DNA from: Perca fluviatilis
Taxonomy: Eukaryota > Chordata > Actinopteri > Perciformes > Percidae
Length of the DNA stretch: 64,000 bases
Assembly (NCBI RefSeq): GCF_010015445.1
Contig: NC_053126.1
Location: 15,564,669-15,628,668 of the forward strand
Direction of reading: 5' to 3'
The notes beneath the pieces were generated by a model. That model searched no databases. It was not told the DNA's origin and worked only from the letters and a program-made list of their open reading frames with translations. Both the position numbers and the translations under genes were made by a program. The first letter of the stretch is position 1. Every line of letters starts with the position of its first letter. Below, one piece after another: positions 1 through 12,106 of the stretch.

Positions 1-172
1 CAGCCCTGGTTCAAATCCTAGAAAATGGAATGTCCTGGAGAATACGTGGCTAGAAAGGGAACCCTGCTGTGTTAGTGATGATGGTTGCAGGATTTCTTCT
101 TACACTGTAACTTGGATCACTGCAGGATAGCAGCACATAACATCAAAGCAAGTTTAACTGAGATAAATATAT

Positions 173-470
173 ATTCAATTCAATTCAATTCAATTCAATT
201 GTATTTGTTAGGGACAATGTGCAATTAAAACATAAATGTAATCATTTAATGCCTTGCACCAGAGTTAGCCTTAGGCTAATTTGCATCTGTAGTCCCAGAG
301 AAAGCACAAATACAAACAATTTAAAAAACAAGCAATGCTCAGTTAATAAGAAAAACAAATAACACACAGCAATAATATATATATATATATATATATAGAC
401 TCAACTCAAGGCAGCCCTTCCACTGTACAAAGGCTATTTCAAATACTCAACAGATTATATTACACCCCAT
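173..470 (-). repeat. Interspersed repeat with pentamer tail (LINE 3' end?)
   Basis: A short (ATTCA)n run is followed by moderately AT-rich sequence. A pentamer tail of this kind on the minus strand is typical of the 3' end of teleost non-LTR retroelements. No coding remnant is visible, so the class is inferred. The family assignment would need a repeat-library match. Confidence 0.4.
374..396. repeat. (TA)n microsatellite
   Basis: About eleven uninterrupted AT dinucleotides. Confidence 0.9.
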
Positions 471-573
471 CACAGCTAAATAAAATGGGCACAAGGGATG
501 ACAGGTAACTTATAAAATATGGTGCTGCTGGAGAAACTTTGTTCCATCTGTTGTGAGACTGCAATAAAATTAA

Positions 574-1067
574 AGGTCCCATGACATGGTGCTTTTTGGA
601 TGCTTTTATATAGACCTAAGTGGTCCCCTAATACTGTATCTGAAGTCTCTTTCCTGAAATTCAGCCTTGGTGCAGAATTACAGCCACTAGAGCCAGTCCC
701 ACAATGAGCTTTCCTTAGTATGTGCCATTTCTGTGTCTGTAGCTATTTAAGGGGAGAGTGGGGGGGCCAAGGTGGAGTGTGGGGGTGTGGCCTTGACCAA
801 CTGCCACTTTGCTCGTTTGAAAGCCATGATGTCTCTCTCTCATGGGTGGGCAAAATTCTCTGGGCGGGCAAAGCAGAGAAAGGGGAGGTAACCCCCAGAT
901 CGGCCCATCTGAGCTTTCATTTTCTCAAAGGCAGAGCAGGATACCCAGGGCTCGGTTTATACCTACCTATCGCCATTTCTAGTCACTGGGGGACCATAGG
1001 CAGGCTGGGGGAACGCATATTAATGTTAAAAAATCTCATAAAGTTAAATTGTCATGCCATGGGACCT
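574..1067. mobile_element. piggyBac-like MITE with TTAA target duplications
   Basis: A 494-bp element bounded on both sides by TTAA (570-573 and 1068-1071). Its ends are inverted copies: AGGTCCCATGACATGG on the left and, reversed, AGGTCCCATGGCATGA on the right. TTAA target duplication is the hallmark of the piggyBac superfamily. There is no transposase; the open frame at 720-1091 runs past the end of the element and resembles no protein. The right half is purine- and G-rich. Related elements with similar ends lie at 15187-15689 and 38176-39218. Confidence 0.8.
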
Positions 1068-1071
1068 TTAA

Positions 1072-2443
1072 AGATCTTTGGTTTGGTATAACAAAGAAAA
1101 CAATGATCCACATTGACATAGCCATTCCACTCACACCATAATCATGTATACTGGAAGATTTGCATTCAAAGAAGAAACATTTCTGTCTTTCGTTATGTAT
1201 AGTCACAAAGAGGGTATCATGAAAAACTGGATTGCTTCGAATACACCAACTCAGAAAGAATGGATCACTGAAGCAAAAGAATTGATTAAGTTAGATACCT
1301 TTCAGATTGTAAAATAATGAGACAGAATGAACTGAAAGATGGGCTCCAGTGGAAAAGTACCTAATGTCACTATACAAAAAGGAGAAGGGATATCAAATTA
1401 GGAAACTCATTGTTTTCAATGGTAGACTAGAACTTCAAGTAAATATCAACTCATAATAGGGAGCATTAATCATAATGTAAAGTTAACCGTCATTGTGATT
1501 GATTCTTACACAAATTATTAATTTAAAGATGTAGATTTGTGTGCAGTGAAGTGCGGTTATTGTCTGGACTAATGGCACCCAGGCACAGGACAGAAACCTG
1601 ATTCAGAATACTAAATATATTTGGGTGTCATCGTCACACATGTCTGCATGTGTCCGTTCCTGCAGCAGCGAGCGTTTGCATATGTCTTGTCCTTGTGATT
1701 TGACTTGGAGTGGGTATCCATTTACTGTTTCTGTCGTCTGTGATGAGCCCCCTCCCTCTCTGTCAGCCTCTGAGTCAGCACACAGTGCAGTGCCAGGCTG
1801 CTCCATTCATACCACTGCTGCACTACTTATTTAAAATCATCTCATGCTTAAGAACCAAAACAGGTACTTGGGCTTTAGAAACTTCCAGAAAAGTTGTACA
1901 AAGTGTTGTTGAATGTTCTTAACTGAATGCGAGTAAAGACATGCAGTATATGTTTCTGACCTCATGACCCTTTGTTTGACCCTGAGGTATAGTGGGAAGG
2001 CAGGGTCTATTCATGACAAATATTAGTTTGAACGTTATGATCTTTGAGCTGTGTTAGTTGAATCCTGGGATGCTGGCATTCCACATTCACGAAACCACAG
2101 CAGTAGTCAAGATGACTTACTATTTTTATATTAGTCACGTACGCTTCCTCCCACAAACCAGCTGCACCCCTTTCTTGGCACAGAAAGATATGAAGGCTCT
2201 CTACTGGACAAGTTCAGCCATATGTTAATCCACAACTCTTTCTGAGAAACAAAAATGCAGTTTAACATAAAGGCCGCTGGCACTGAGTTTGTTTACTATG
2301 TATTTAACATGAGCAGCGTGCAACCATCACCAGCAGCATCGAGGGAAAAGGATGAAGAGAGCAACTTAGGACAAAGTTGTGCCAGCAACCATTGAGAAGC
2401 CGACACTTTGCCTTCTTGCTTTGGACTTTGTTTCACCAACAAC
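1072..2443. other. Upstream region of slc25a10, no gene seen
   Basis: I see no exon here with a coding frame, splice sites and recognisable protein. The last 100-150 bases before 2444 probably include the 5' untranslated region of slc25a10. No TATA box at a convincing distance was found. Confidence 0.5.
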
Positions 2444-4794
2444 ATGCAGCAGAATCGCCTTTCTCGTTGGTATTTTGGTGGAGTCTCCTCCAGTGTGGCT
2501 GCCTGTTTAACACACCCACTGGATTTAATTAAGGTAGAAGATAATTGGTTTTTAATTTAATTACCACTGTAGCACAAAAAGGAAAATTGTCCAATTAGGC
2601 CTCATCGATCTGTTTGGGGTGCCTTTGGATTGCAATGTGGAAAATGTTAATACAATTATTTTTTCTTTTATTATGCTCTCTTTTCCTGTTGACACTGATG
2701 TCCAGATTAGCTTGCAATGATTCTGTTTACCCAATTTCCTAAAATTTTAATAAGTTGGCGAGTCACTACCTTGATAATGACAATGAATAGGCTCATTTGG
2801 ATGCTTTGAAGTACATAACATGATGGCAGAAACATCAACTGGTTTAATTTTGTATTTCCTACTGCTATTATCCAGCTATTGAATTGATTTTCTTTCATGC
2901 AGCATGCTGACTAAATGTTTCCGTTGATATTTAGAATAGGCTGCTGACATTACCACTTCGCCTGAATATAACCTCAAAATTGTCAGCTATAATTTTAGAC
3001 TTATATTTGAACCAATTTTGTTTGCACATTGGCACCTGCTTAAGATAGGAGCAAACTTTACACTTGTGCAGCTAGTTGTTGCTCTCACTAAAAGTGTAAC
3101 CCCCCCCCCCTCCCCCCCCTGCTGCTTCCACGTGGTCATTATTCCCAGGTGCACTTACAGACGCAGCAGGAGGTGAAGGTGAGGATGATTGGGATGGTTG
3201 TTACCGTGGTGAGGAGAGAAGGTTATCTGGCGCTCTACAGTGGCCTCAGCGCGTCCCTCTTCCGGCAGGTGGAAAATACACACATATTAAATCATGCACT
3301 CACTTTGCATGTTCATGCTGCACAATCCTGGATAGACTGCTTTTTCCCCCCTTTCTCCTAGATGACATATTCTTTATCACGGTTTGCCATTTATGAAACT
3401 GTCAGGGACGAGATGAACAGGAAGAACAAAGGTTTCATGCCTTTCTACCAGAAAGTCTTGATGGGTGCCTTTGGAGGTATGTTGACAGCGTTTGGCATAT
3501 TATTATATTTGTGTTTGTGTGTTTCTTTTAATTGTTTATATGATACTTCACATTATTAAAATGGACTCTCAATTGTTTTAGTCGTCCCCCAGGTAGAACT
3601 CAAAATCTGCACACTCACTGTGCTGTTATTGTACTGATGCTGGGGTGCACAATAGCTCAGATCTAATGTAAAAAAGAAAGAAAATAATCAATGGTAAGCA
3701 ATACATACTCAGCAACACTGTAATCCTACTACAAAAAGGTTAATCCCTCTCTTTTAAGTTTTCATGTAGAGCAAATACCAAGTAACGCTGCGATGTGAAA
3801 TTCAGGATTGGGTCGGTGTTATATTTAGATTTGACGTCATTAACAGAAGAAGCTGCAACAATTTGTGCTCACCATTCAAGTTTAATAGGCCAATTTTCAC
3901 TGTATTAAATAGAAAGACAATGACTCTGAAGGTTACTCATCCTTGGCTTTGAAATATTTTAACCTGTCACCTATGCAGGATGCAGAATGATGTCAAGCTG
4001 CCAGTAGAGCTCAGGAGAAAGTAAGTACAAATTGAAAATGAGACTAGATTGTGAGATTTCTTATTCTTCTACCAGTTATGCTCATGTGCTAGATGGACTG
4101 TTTCGTGTTTGGAAGGAGGGTAAGATTCATTAACGCTTTCTTACTTTACATGACAGCTGTACACTGTATGAATAATAAATATGCATATGCAGAACATTTC
4201 TTCAGCATAATAAAGGTTTGGGCATCTGTGTAGAAATTTTTTCATATGTGACATAAACTCAATTCTTTTTTGGGCATTTTCGGACTTTATTTTTGAGAGG
4301 ACAGATGGAGACATGAAAGGAGGGGGGGGGTGACATGCAGCAAAGGGCCACAGGTCCGAGTTGAACCCCAGGCCCGCTGCGTCGGGGAGTAAACCTCTAT
4401 ATATCGGCGCCTGCTCTACCAACTTGGCTATCTGGGCGCCCATAAACTCTTAATTTAAGAGCAAACCTTTTCACATTGCCTGCTTTTTCCTCCATATCTT
4501 CTCCATTCTGCTGTTTAATTTGCAGCGGGAATAAGGAAACTGTTCTCTGGTGCTTCAATGGCTTCTACTAGAGGTGCACTGGTCTCTGTCGGACAGGTAA
4601 AGACCTCTGCGTTATACAACTATTAAAGCACAACATGCTACTGTACTATGATGCAGCATGCGTTCCTTTTGTCCACGCAGCTGTCCTGTTACGAGCAGTC
4701 CAAGCAGTTAGTTCTGGCTGCTGGTTACCTGACTGACAACATCCTCACTCACTTCCTGGCCAGTGTGTTTGCGGTTAGTGACTCGCCTCTGTCA

Positions 4795-4861
<67 letters not shown>

Positions 4862-5421
4862 CATTTTCCATATATACATTTTCAAAATGAGACATCTTTT
4901 CCACACACAGGGAGGCTGTGCCACACTCCTGTGCCAACCACTTGATGTTGTTAAAACAAGATTAATGAACTCAAAACTGGAATATGGGGTGAGTTTACGT
5001 GTTGTCTTGTAGTTTCTCTGTACGCTCATGGTTTTGTATTTTTGCTTGGGGAATCCCTTTTGATCTCTCTCTCATCACTCATGTATGTTTTATTCACAGA
5101 CTGTTACGGAGCTTGATGTAGCTTTTATGTCTCTTTGTTGCAGGGTGTGTTTCACTGTCTAACAGAAACAGCAAGACTGGGCCCAAAGGCATTTTACAAG
5201 GTGGATGTCACCTTTACTTATAACAACACATTGCTGACATGAATCTTTATATTGCGTGAATGTTGCTCTATTTGAAACGACTTTTCACTTGCTGAAATGT
5301 TGATATGATTTGTGCCCAGGGTCTTGTTCCCGCAGCTATCCGTCTCATCCCTCACACAGTCTTCACCTTCATATTCCTCGAACAACTGAGGCAGCATTTT
5401 GGTGTAGTGGTAGTCACCTGA
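2444..5421 (+). CDS. slc25a10: Mitochondrial dicarboxylate carrier (SLC25 family), exon 4 missing
   Basis: Inner-membrane carrier that exchanges malate or succinate for phosphate. Coding exons: 2444-2533, 3149-3268, 3362-3476, 3979-4020, 4076-4119, 4526-4596, 4681-4773, 4911-4988, 5144-5200, 5320-5421. All junctions are GT-AG and, apart from one join, phases agree. The start gives MQQNRLSRWYFGG, aligning with the human N-terminus (RVSRWYFGG). Family blocks seen: THPLDLIK (signature 1), QTQQEVKVRM, GLSASLFRQ, MTYSLSRFAIYETVRDE, MQNDVKLPVELRRN, GQLSCYEQSKQLVL, CQPLDVVKTRLMNSK (signature 3), and IRLIPHTVFTFIFLEQLR. The exon expected between 3476 and 3979, which encodes signature 2 (human GTPADLVNVR), is absent. 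Joining the flanking exons directly shifts the frame into a TAG within 3979-4020. The rest shows no damage, so recent deletion, assembly error and true loss all remain possible. Teleosts may carry two co-orthologues; which one this is cannot be decided. Confidence 0.93.
3100..3119. repeat. Poly-C tract in slc25a10 intron 1
   Basis: Nineteen C with one T interruption, about 30 bases before the exon 2 acceptor. It forms part of a long pyrimidine stretch there. Confidence 0.9.
3477..3978 (+). other. slc25a10 intron where exon 4 should lie
   Basis: This 502-bp interval has a good donor (GTATGT) at the left and a good acceptor at the right. The left exon ends with one base of a codon and the right exon supplies one base, so an intervening exon is required to restore frame. 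I searched by eye for sequence encoding a GTPAD-(M/L)-VNV block and found none. Confidence 0.75.
4273..4441 (-). mobile_element. tRNA-derived SINE in slc25a10 intron
   Basis: Read on the minus strand it starts near 4441 with an A-box-like block (TAGCCAAGTTGGTAGAGC) and, about 45 bases on, a B-box-like block (GGGTTCAACTCGGACC). Together these are an RNA polymerase III promoter of tRNA origin. A body and an A-rich 3' part follow. The layout is that of teleost tRNA-derived SINEs. The open frame at 4141-4443 reads through it and is not a gene. Confidence 0.75.
4799..4862. repeat. (TA)n microsatellite in slc25a10 intron
   Basis: About thirty AT dinucleotides with one G interruption, starting 25 bases after the donor at 4774. 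Confidence 0.95.
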
Positions 5422-6200
5422 GAGAGTTGTAAGGAAGTCTCTGCAGTTTCACTGGTTCTCTGTGTTGGACAGCTTCATTATTGATGCTATTCCTACAAAG
5501 CCATCTCAGCAGGAGTCCACTAGATACCACTAATTACAAGAACCAAGAGTAAGTCACATACCAATGTACGTCTAAAAAACCCCATTTTCCTGCAAAATAA
5601 AAAAGTTCATCGGTAACAGAAAATTAAAGTGAGTCATGCATTGGGGCTTTTTTTTATGAGTCACAGATAAGCCACTGCAATAAAATGAAATTTTTTTTTT
5701 TTTTTTCCCACAGCATTACAAAGACAGATGACTTGAATCAACAGGTTGCTAACTTACAATGTCAAAACAGTTACATTACTGTGATGAAACGTACAGCTAT
5801 TATCTGACACAAGGGTTGTGAAGAGAAGGTTTAGACAACTTGTAGCCAGAGGTCCTTCAAGTTTTATATCAGCTGATAAACTCCTGTTGAGTTGTATACA
5901 AGGCAATTACACTTTTTAATACTAGACCTTCTTTGCCCTCTGGGGGACAGTATTACACTGAACAACTGTGTGCCTATGTTTATATACTGTGTATTTGCGT
6001 ATTTGTACCAGACAATTTTTGGTGACCATTGCCAAAAGAAGATTTATTTATTTCATATTGTGGAAAGTGTTTTTAAATTTGTGGTGGAAGACAAGTTAAG
6101 AGTGTTTGTTTCCCCCTGAGGATGTTTCTGAACACTGCATTTAGGGAAAAAAAATGCTGTAGTTTAAAACAGAGAAAACAAGCCTGGTTTAATCAATAAA
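5422..6200 (+). other. slc25a10 3' untranslated region with poly(A) signal
   Basis: After the stop at 5419-5421 the sequence is AT-rich and non-coding. AATAAA hexamers occur at 5596-5601 and 6195-6200. The latter is followed by sequence with T- and G-rich stretches and is the best distal poly(A) signal candidate. Which signal is used cannot be read from the sequence. Confidence 0.5.
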
Positions 6201-9200
6201 ACAATCTCTTCTTATCTGCTTGTGGGCCACTGCCTTGTTGACTTCTTGTTTCATTACTGAGCTTCCGTCGGCACTACATATCCAGCTGCTTGTCAGGTTC
6301 TCTCTCTGAATGCTTACTTAAATTGGCTGGTTCTGCGTGCCATGTACTAGACTGAACAAAAGCTCCCACTTAGAAACACTTTAATTCAAAATAACTGAGC
6401 TTTCACGAGGACAAACAACAGCTTTTTGTGAAACAATGTTCATGTGAAAATACACATTTTTGACTTAAATTCTGAGAAAAGAGTTGTGAGTCTTGGTTCG
6501 GTATCAGTATGTGGGTTTGTGGCTTCTTATTTTATATTGTTCCAGGTATTATTTTCAATGTATTGCCTTTTACTGTGAATCAATAATCCATAGTGTTCAG
6601 CTTTAAAAGACACCTGATATTTTTCCATGCCCCACGGTTTAATTCCTGTCGATGTCACTTTGTCTTCATGGTCAAACTCATGGCAGCTCTAGTTTTTTTC
6701 TATAATGTAAAAGTCAAGAAAAAATACTTTTTTTTTGTGTAGTCCAACCTGTTAAATGACAGATATCAACAAGAGATTCATGTGAAGAATATATCCAAAT
6801 CAGCACTTTTGTTGCTTATAGTTAATGGACAGCTTACATAACCCTGTTAAAGATGCGCAAAAAGTCATCTAATGGCGAGACAGTTATCATCTGTGGTTGT
6901 CATGGAGCTCACTGCAAGAGCAGAGTGATGATGACATAGGTTGCTAATGACACATAATGCCCCGTATACATCCTTCTTTTTCAGTGTATGTCCTTTACTT
7001 TGTGGTGAAGCCGCAGACACAGGTTCATGTTTGTAGTTTCCTCTTTATCAGGCACTCTATCACTGATAGAATACAGACTGAACACTGTGCTGGAAAACAT
7101 CCATTTGGGATACAGTTACTGATATAAATGATGCACGCACACAGAGGCATTAGGAACATACCTTCTTTCCCTTATTTTTCTCTCCATCTTGGAAAAAGAG
7201 GAGACAAAGAGACCTCAAATGGAATATTTTGGAACAGAATTTGAGATTCCAAACTGGAATAAATGTTATACCAGATGTTGCTGGTTAATATCTCAACACA
7301 AGGGGAAATGATTTCTAGCTGTAATTTGAACCTGATAGGATGCTGATGCTCACTGTGTATATGAACAAACATGCTTTGTAGCTTTTTTTTTATGTCATAC
7401 CAGCCACTCTTTTGAAAATCATCCGAAAACGTTTCAGTCCCTGTGAGTCTTATCAAACAGAGCACATACAAGACTAAACACAGTGTTGACAAGTGTTTGA
7501 TAAAAAAAACATGCAAAGGACAGGCATTCAATTTCATGGTGTTGAGACGGCAGCATTAACAAGATTTCTGTTCCACTATTTTAATGGTAAACACCGATGA
7601 GATATTTGCCTCTTGATGGAACGTCAACATGAAACACCTTATGACTCGTGTCGTACCTACAGAAGAGGATTAGGGCCACATGTGAATAAACATATTGAGT
7701 TCTGAGTTTAAAGTCAGAATTCTGACTTTAATCTCAGAATTAAAATACATTTTTCACATGTGGCCCTAATCCTCTTCCGTACTTACCAGTATGTGACGGT
7801 ATTACAAGAGAACAAAACCTAAATCTAAAAAAGATAAAATATGGAAAATACTTATTTCAATGCTACTACATGATTCAGAATCAGGTAATGCTATTTTAAG
7901 ATCATAGCCAATTTATAAAAATGACTCATTCTGACTGAATCTTGTATTTTGAACAATAGGCTACATAAATTGTCAGCCTCAAACATTTCTTTTGCAACTT
8001 GAAGGTCAAAGTTTTTGCCGATATGTCTTTTTTTAAATGAGGGTCTGCTGAGAAAGTTATCCTCTTCAAATTCTTCTGCAGCCCTTAAAGGAAAACATAT
8101 GATGATAATACAATGTTTACTTGAACTATGACTTCCCTGAACGTTCCCCATCCATCAATAAATGTTTGTTAATTATTATACTGAGAGTAATTTGAATCCA
8201 TAACATGTTCTGGGTCACAGCATTTGTTATAAAATTCATGAGCATGTAAAAGCTGTATGTGATTTTACGTTTTTCACCTCAGCTCTGGTTTAATAAATCC
8301 ATATCCCACACAATCAGCATGCATCTGTTAACAATTTAATGCAATAAAGATCAATTTAATTGCACTACAATTCCACATTCTAGTGTGTGATAAGGGCCAG
8401 TGGGAAAAAACATCCCAGTGATTCATATGTTGCCTTAATTTAATTTAATTTACTGAAGCAGACATTTGTAAGGAGCAATTGTATTTTGGCAACACATCTT
8501 AGCTGCTCTACACTAACAACTACATCACTGCAAACACAATCTGGCAAAGTACAGATGCTAATTTTTAAGCAGTTTGGTGTAAAGACTTGTGAGCATTGCT
8601 TCCTGTTTGGACCAGCTGCAGGGTCATCAGCCAGCCAAAGACCCCTTTACATGGTTCTTGGTTTTACAGGAAATGTTCAAAAGTCTACTATAGAGTTTTC
8701 AACCTACTCATGAAGCCAGCTTTGCTAGCTACAGCTGATAAAATGCTTGTGACAGTTGTCATTTCAGCTGACAATATCGATGACATAGGAAGCCTGCTTT
8801 TGTCTACCTCTGACTAAAACTGATACCCCATTGTTTTAAAGAATTACTAAAGATTTTGAGTGATAAATCTCCCACCCCTGTCAGTGTAAACTGCAAATGT
8901 GGTCTGAGAACGAAAGATTTGACAGGCATATCTTAGCAAAGCCCCCTCTTATTGTAACTCCCAGAGGCCAGGACTGGGTCAGTTTACCTTTATGAACCCC
9001 TCCCTTGTCAACCCAATGTTTTTGTGGCTGGAGAAGATCTTTGTTTGCCTTATGTCTGCAGTATCTCTACTTGTGCAGGACCACCTGTACCAAAGCACTG
9101 CCACTTATCCAAAGTGTTTTAAAAGTGCTTCATAAGACCACATGTGTGCAATAGAGGAGCCATGAATCTGTGAAATTATATTTAAACAGGAAAATAACCA

Positions 9201-9544
9201 AGTTTTAACTTGACAACAACTGGCTAAAGGTATTTTGTTGCCTGTTTCTCACTGGGTGGTAACAGTGCTAATATCCTTGGTTTGGAACAGACAGAGTTAA
9301 GAGAATGAAGGATGGTTTCACATAATGGAAAGTTTTGGGGGGAGCCAGGCTTTTCTCTTGAGGTCCGTCTGTGGATCTGAGCTTAAGTTCCTCCACTCTC
9401 TGCTCTGACCTCCATCCCTTTGCATCCAGCCAGAACAGTGATCTTCACACAAACATGAACTCAAGCTAAAAGGGGAGGATGTCACAAAGCTGTTACGTAA
9501 GGATCATTGTGTATCTTGTGACTGACTGTGTGCTATGTAGCTGT
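6201..9544. other. Intergenic DNA, no gene seen
   Basis: AT-rich sequence with short homopolymers and chance open frames on both strands (for example 7172-7537 and 7891-8151) that resemble no protein and lack supporting splice context. The only structured item I see is the inverted repeat at 7662-7777. Confidence 0.6.
7662..7777. mobile_element. Short MITE-like palindrome
   Basis: A 25-base arm at 7662-7686 (beginning GAAGAGGATTAGGGCC) is repeated perfectly in inverse orientation at 7753-7777. The 66-base centre has shorter internal symmetry built on AGTCAGAATTCTGAC. Total 116 bp. Perfect arms on such a small element suggest a recent or strongly folding MITE. The superfamily is not clear because no target duplication is obvious. 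Confidence 0.7.
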
Positions 9545-10761
9545 TATACACCTTAGAGATTATTAGGAACACCTGTAAGATTTTTCGTTAATGCAATTAT
9601 CTAATCAACCAATCACAGGGCAGCTGCTTCAATGCATTTAGGGGTGTCGTCCAGGTCTTGACAATCTCCTGAACTCCAAACTTAATGTCAGAATGGGAAA
9701 GAACGGTGATCTAAGCAACTTTGAGTGTGACATGGTTGTTCGTGCCAGACAGGCTGGTTTGAGTATTTCCCAATCTGCTCAGTTACTGAGATTCTCACCC
9801 ACAACCATTTCTAGGGTTTACAAAGAATGGTCTGAAAAAGTAAAAACATCCAGTATGCTGCAGTCCTGGGGGACGAAAATGCCTTGTTGATGCTAGATGT
9901 CAGAGGAGAATGAGCCGAGTGATTCCAGCTGATAGAAGATCAACTTTGACTCAAATAACCACTCGTTACAACCGAGGTATGCAGCAAAGCATTTGTGAAG
10001 CCACAACACGCACAACCTTGAGACGGATGGGCTACACCAGCAGAAGACCCCACTGGGTACCACTCATCTCCACTAAAAATAGGATAAAGGGGCTACAATT
10101 TGAACAAGCTCACCAAAATTGGACAGTTGAAGACTTTAAAAATGTTGCCTGGTCTGATGAGTCTCGATTTCTGCTGAGACATTCAGGTGGTAGAGTCAGA
10201 ATTTGGCGTAAACAGAATGAGAACATGGATCTGTCATGCCTTGTTACCACTATGCAGGCTGGTGGTGGTGGTGTAATGGTGTGGGGGATGTTTTCTTGGT
10301 ACACTTTAGGCCCCTTAGTACCAATTGGGCATTGTTTAAATGCCACAGCCTACCTGAGCATTGTTTCTGACCATTCCCTTTATGACCACCATGTACCAAT
10401 CCTCTGATGACTACTTCCAGCAGGATAATGCACCATGTCACAAAGCTCAAATCTTTTCAAATTGGTTTCTTGAACATGACAATGAGTTCGCTGTACTAAA
10501 ATGGCCTCCACAGTCAGCAGATCTCAACCCAATAGAACATCTTTGGGATGTGGTGGAACAGGAGCTTCGTGCCCTGGATGTGCATCCCACTAATCTCCAT
10601 CAACTGCAAGATGCTATCCTATCAATATGGGCCAACATTTCTAAAGAATGCTTCCAGCACCGTGTTGAATCAATGCCACGAAGAATTAAGGCAGTTCTGA
10701 AGGCGAAAGGGGGTCTAACACGGTCTTAGTAGGGTGTTCCTAATAATCCTTTAGGTGAGTG
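9545..10761 (+). mobile_element. Tc1/mariner transposon, DD36E spacing, inactive
   Basis: About 1.2 kb. The right end, read inward, is CACTCACCTAAAGGATTATT; the left end is a diverged inverse copy sharing GATTATTAGGAACACC. A TA follows the right end at 10762-10763. It contains one broken transposase frame (9693-10729). The left terminus has mutations, so its exact first base is uncertain. Confidence 0.9.
9693..10729 (+). pseudogene. Tc1-like transposase remnant, two frameshifts
   Basis: Three frames in series (9693-9890, 9910-10407, 10361-10729) together cover a transposase of the usual length, about 340 residues. The N-terminal part is a paired-like helix-turn-helix domain (ISQSAQLLRFSPTTISRVYKEW). 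The catalytic triad residues are visible: D in AWSDESRF, D in QQDNAPCH, and E in LNPIEHLW. The last two are separated by 36 residues rather than the 34 of classical Tc1 members such as Sleeping Beauty, which fits the DD36E (Incomer-type) group. A one-base gain near 9868 and a small loss near 10373 break the frame, so no full transposase can be made. Confidence 0.92.
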
Positions 10762-10775
10762 TATATTCATTTGAA

Positions 10776-10806
10776 TTAGTGGTTTGGAATTCATCCAAAC
10801 CACTAA
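10776..10806. repeat. Small hairpin next to the Tc1 element
   Basis: TTAGTGGTTTGGA at 10776-10788 is followed by its perfect inverse at 10794-10806. It lies 14 bases outside the transposon end. No terminator or RNA role is implied. Confidence 0.6.
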
Positions 10807-12106
10807 CAACATATCTTAAATTGTGTTTACATTTGTGTGTTCTCTCTATGAATCACAGTTTCACTAATTGTGAAGCGAAGCTAACAAGCTCTTTCAGTCT
10901 GACAAGCAAAACTATAGTGCAGACTCAGTGACCCGTATGAGGAGAAAGCAAAACAAGCTGCTGCTGCTCGCTACTAATGATGATAGTGAAGAGTGATGAA
11001 GATAAAAGAAAGAAATAACAAGCAGGAGCCAGCAGGTTGTGTTCTCAGTTAAAACTAGTATTAAACAGGAGAGCAACACTCAGGCCATTAGTTTGGATCA
11101 GCAGGGATGTTTTGTAGAATTTGTTGTTTTTGTTTCCCAAAGGCTAATGCTAACAAAGGGTATTATCCCACCGTCATCCAGTCTCCTTAGAAAGGTCAGA
11201 CTCCTACATCCAAAATAACAGCTGCAGTAATGGACGCTTGTGTTATTTATCCAGCATTTAGTGTTTGCTTTAATTTCAGTCCATTTCGTGCAGCAGGAAG
11301 TGAAGTTACAAAGCAAAACTGATGACTGATCTGTGGGGGTTTGCATTTATCACAATGCTTAATAACATCAGTGGACATACAGAAGCTATTAGTGGCCCAA
11401 GCTAATCATATTGCTTATCAACCCGATATAGCCTAGACACTGAGTCAGTGACACTGAACAGTTTTACCTTTGGATATCCTCTAATAGAGGCATGACTAAA
11501 ACAATAGAGAGTGAAAAGTGGGAAATTAAAAAACAAACCTACCCTTAATTCTAACAATGTAATCCAGTTGCTTTGCTCTAAATTTCACTTGAGATTATGT
11601 GGAAGTTTGCGATAAACAGCAAAGTTCACACAAATCTGCAGCTCCTCTGAATGAGGAAGTTCATCTCATGCTTTTTATACTCACTTTGTTTTTCCTCAGG
11701 GGATGCTATTGCATAAAGTTTCACATTAAAGTTACAACAAATTGCATTACTATTTCAACTGTCCTGGAAAGACAGCATGCATGATAATCACATGAAAATC
11801 AAAACACAATAACTGCATTGTTGTATTGCTATGCAACATAGAGATACGTTTTCAAGTTTTGGTTGGATTTACCCTCTAGAATAAAACAACTGCTGCTGCA
11901 TCACACACTTAAACTGTTAAACATGATTAAAATGAACTGATTAATGACCCAACAACTTCACAGTCTTAAACATGAGTGACTTGCAGATGTCTGACACTGG
12001 CTTCCATCTTTTATTGCCATACTAATAACACAGAGACAGCTGCTTAAAGAATATTATAATATAAATATATATTGTGCACTTGACCAATGATTTTCAGTGA
12101 TCGATG
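10807..12106. other. Intergenic DNA, no gene seen
   Basis: AT-rich unique-looking sequence; open frames here resemble no protein. Confidence 0.5.

Noticed and set aside
720..1091. 123-aa open frame on the plus strand
   Set aside because: It lies almost wholly within a TTAA-flanked MITE, runs off its end and resembles no protein family.
4141..4443. 100-aa minus-strand frame
   Set aside because: It reads through a tRNA-derived SINE inside an slc25a10 intron.
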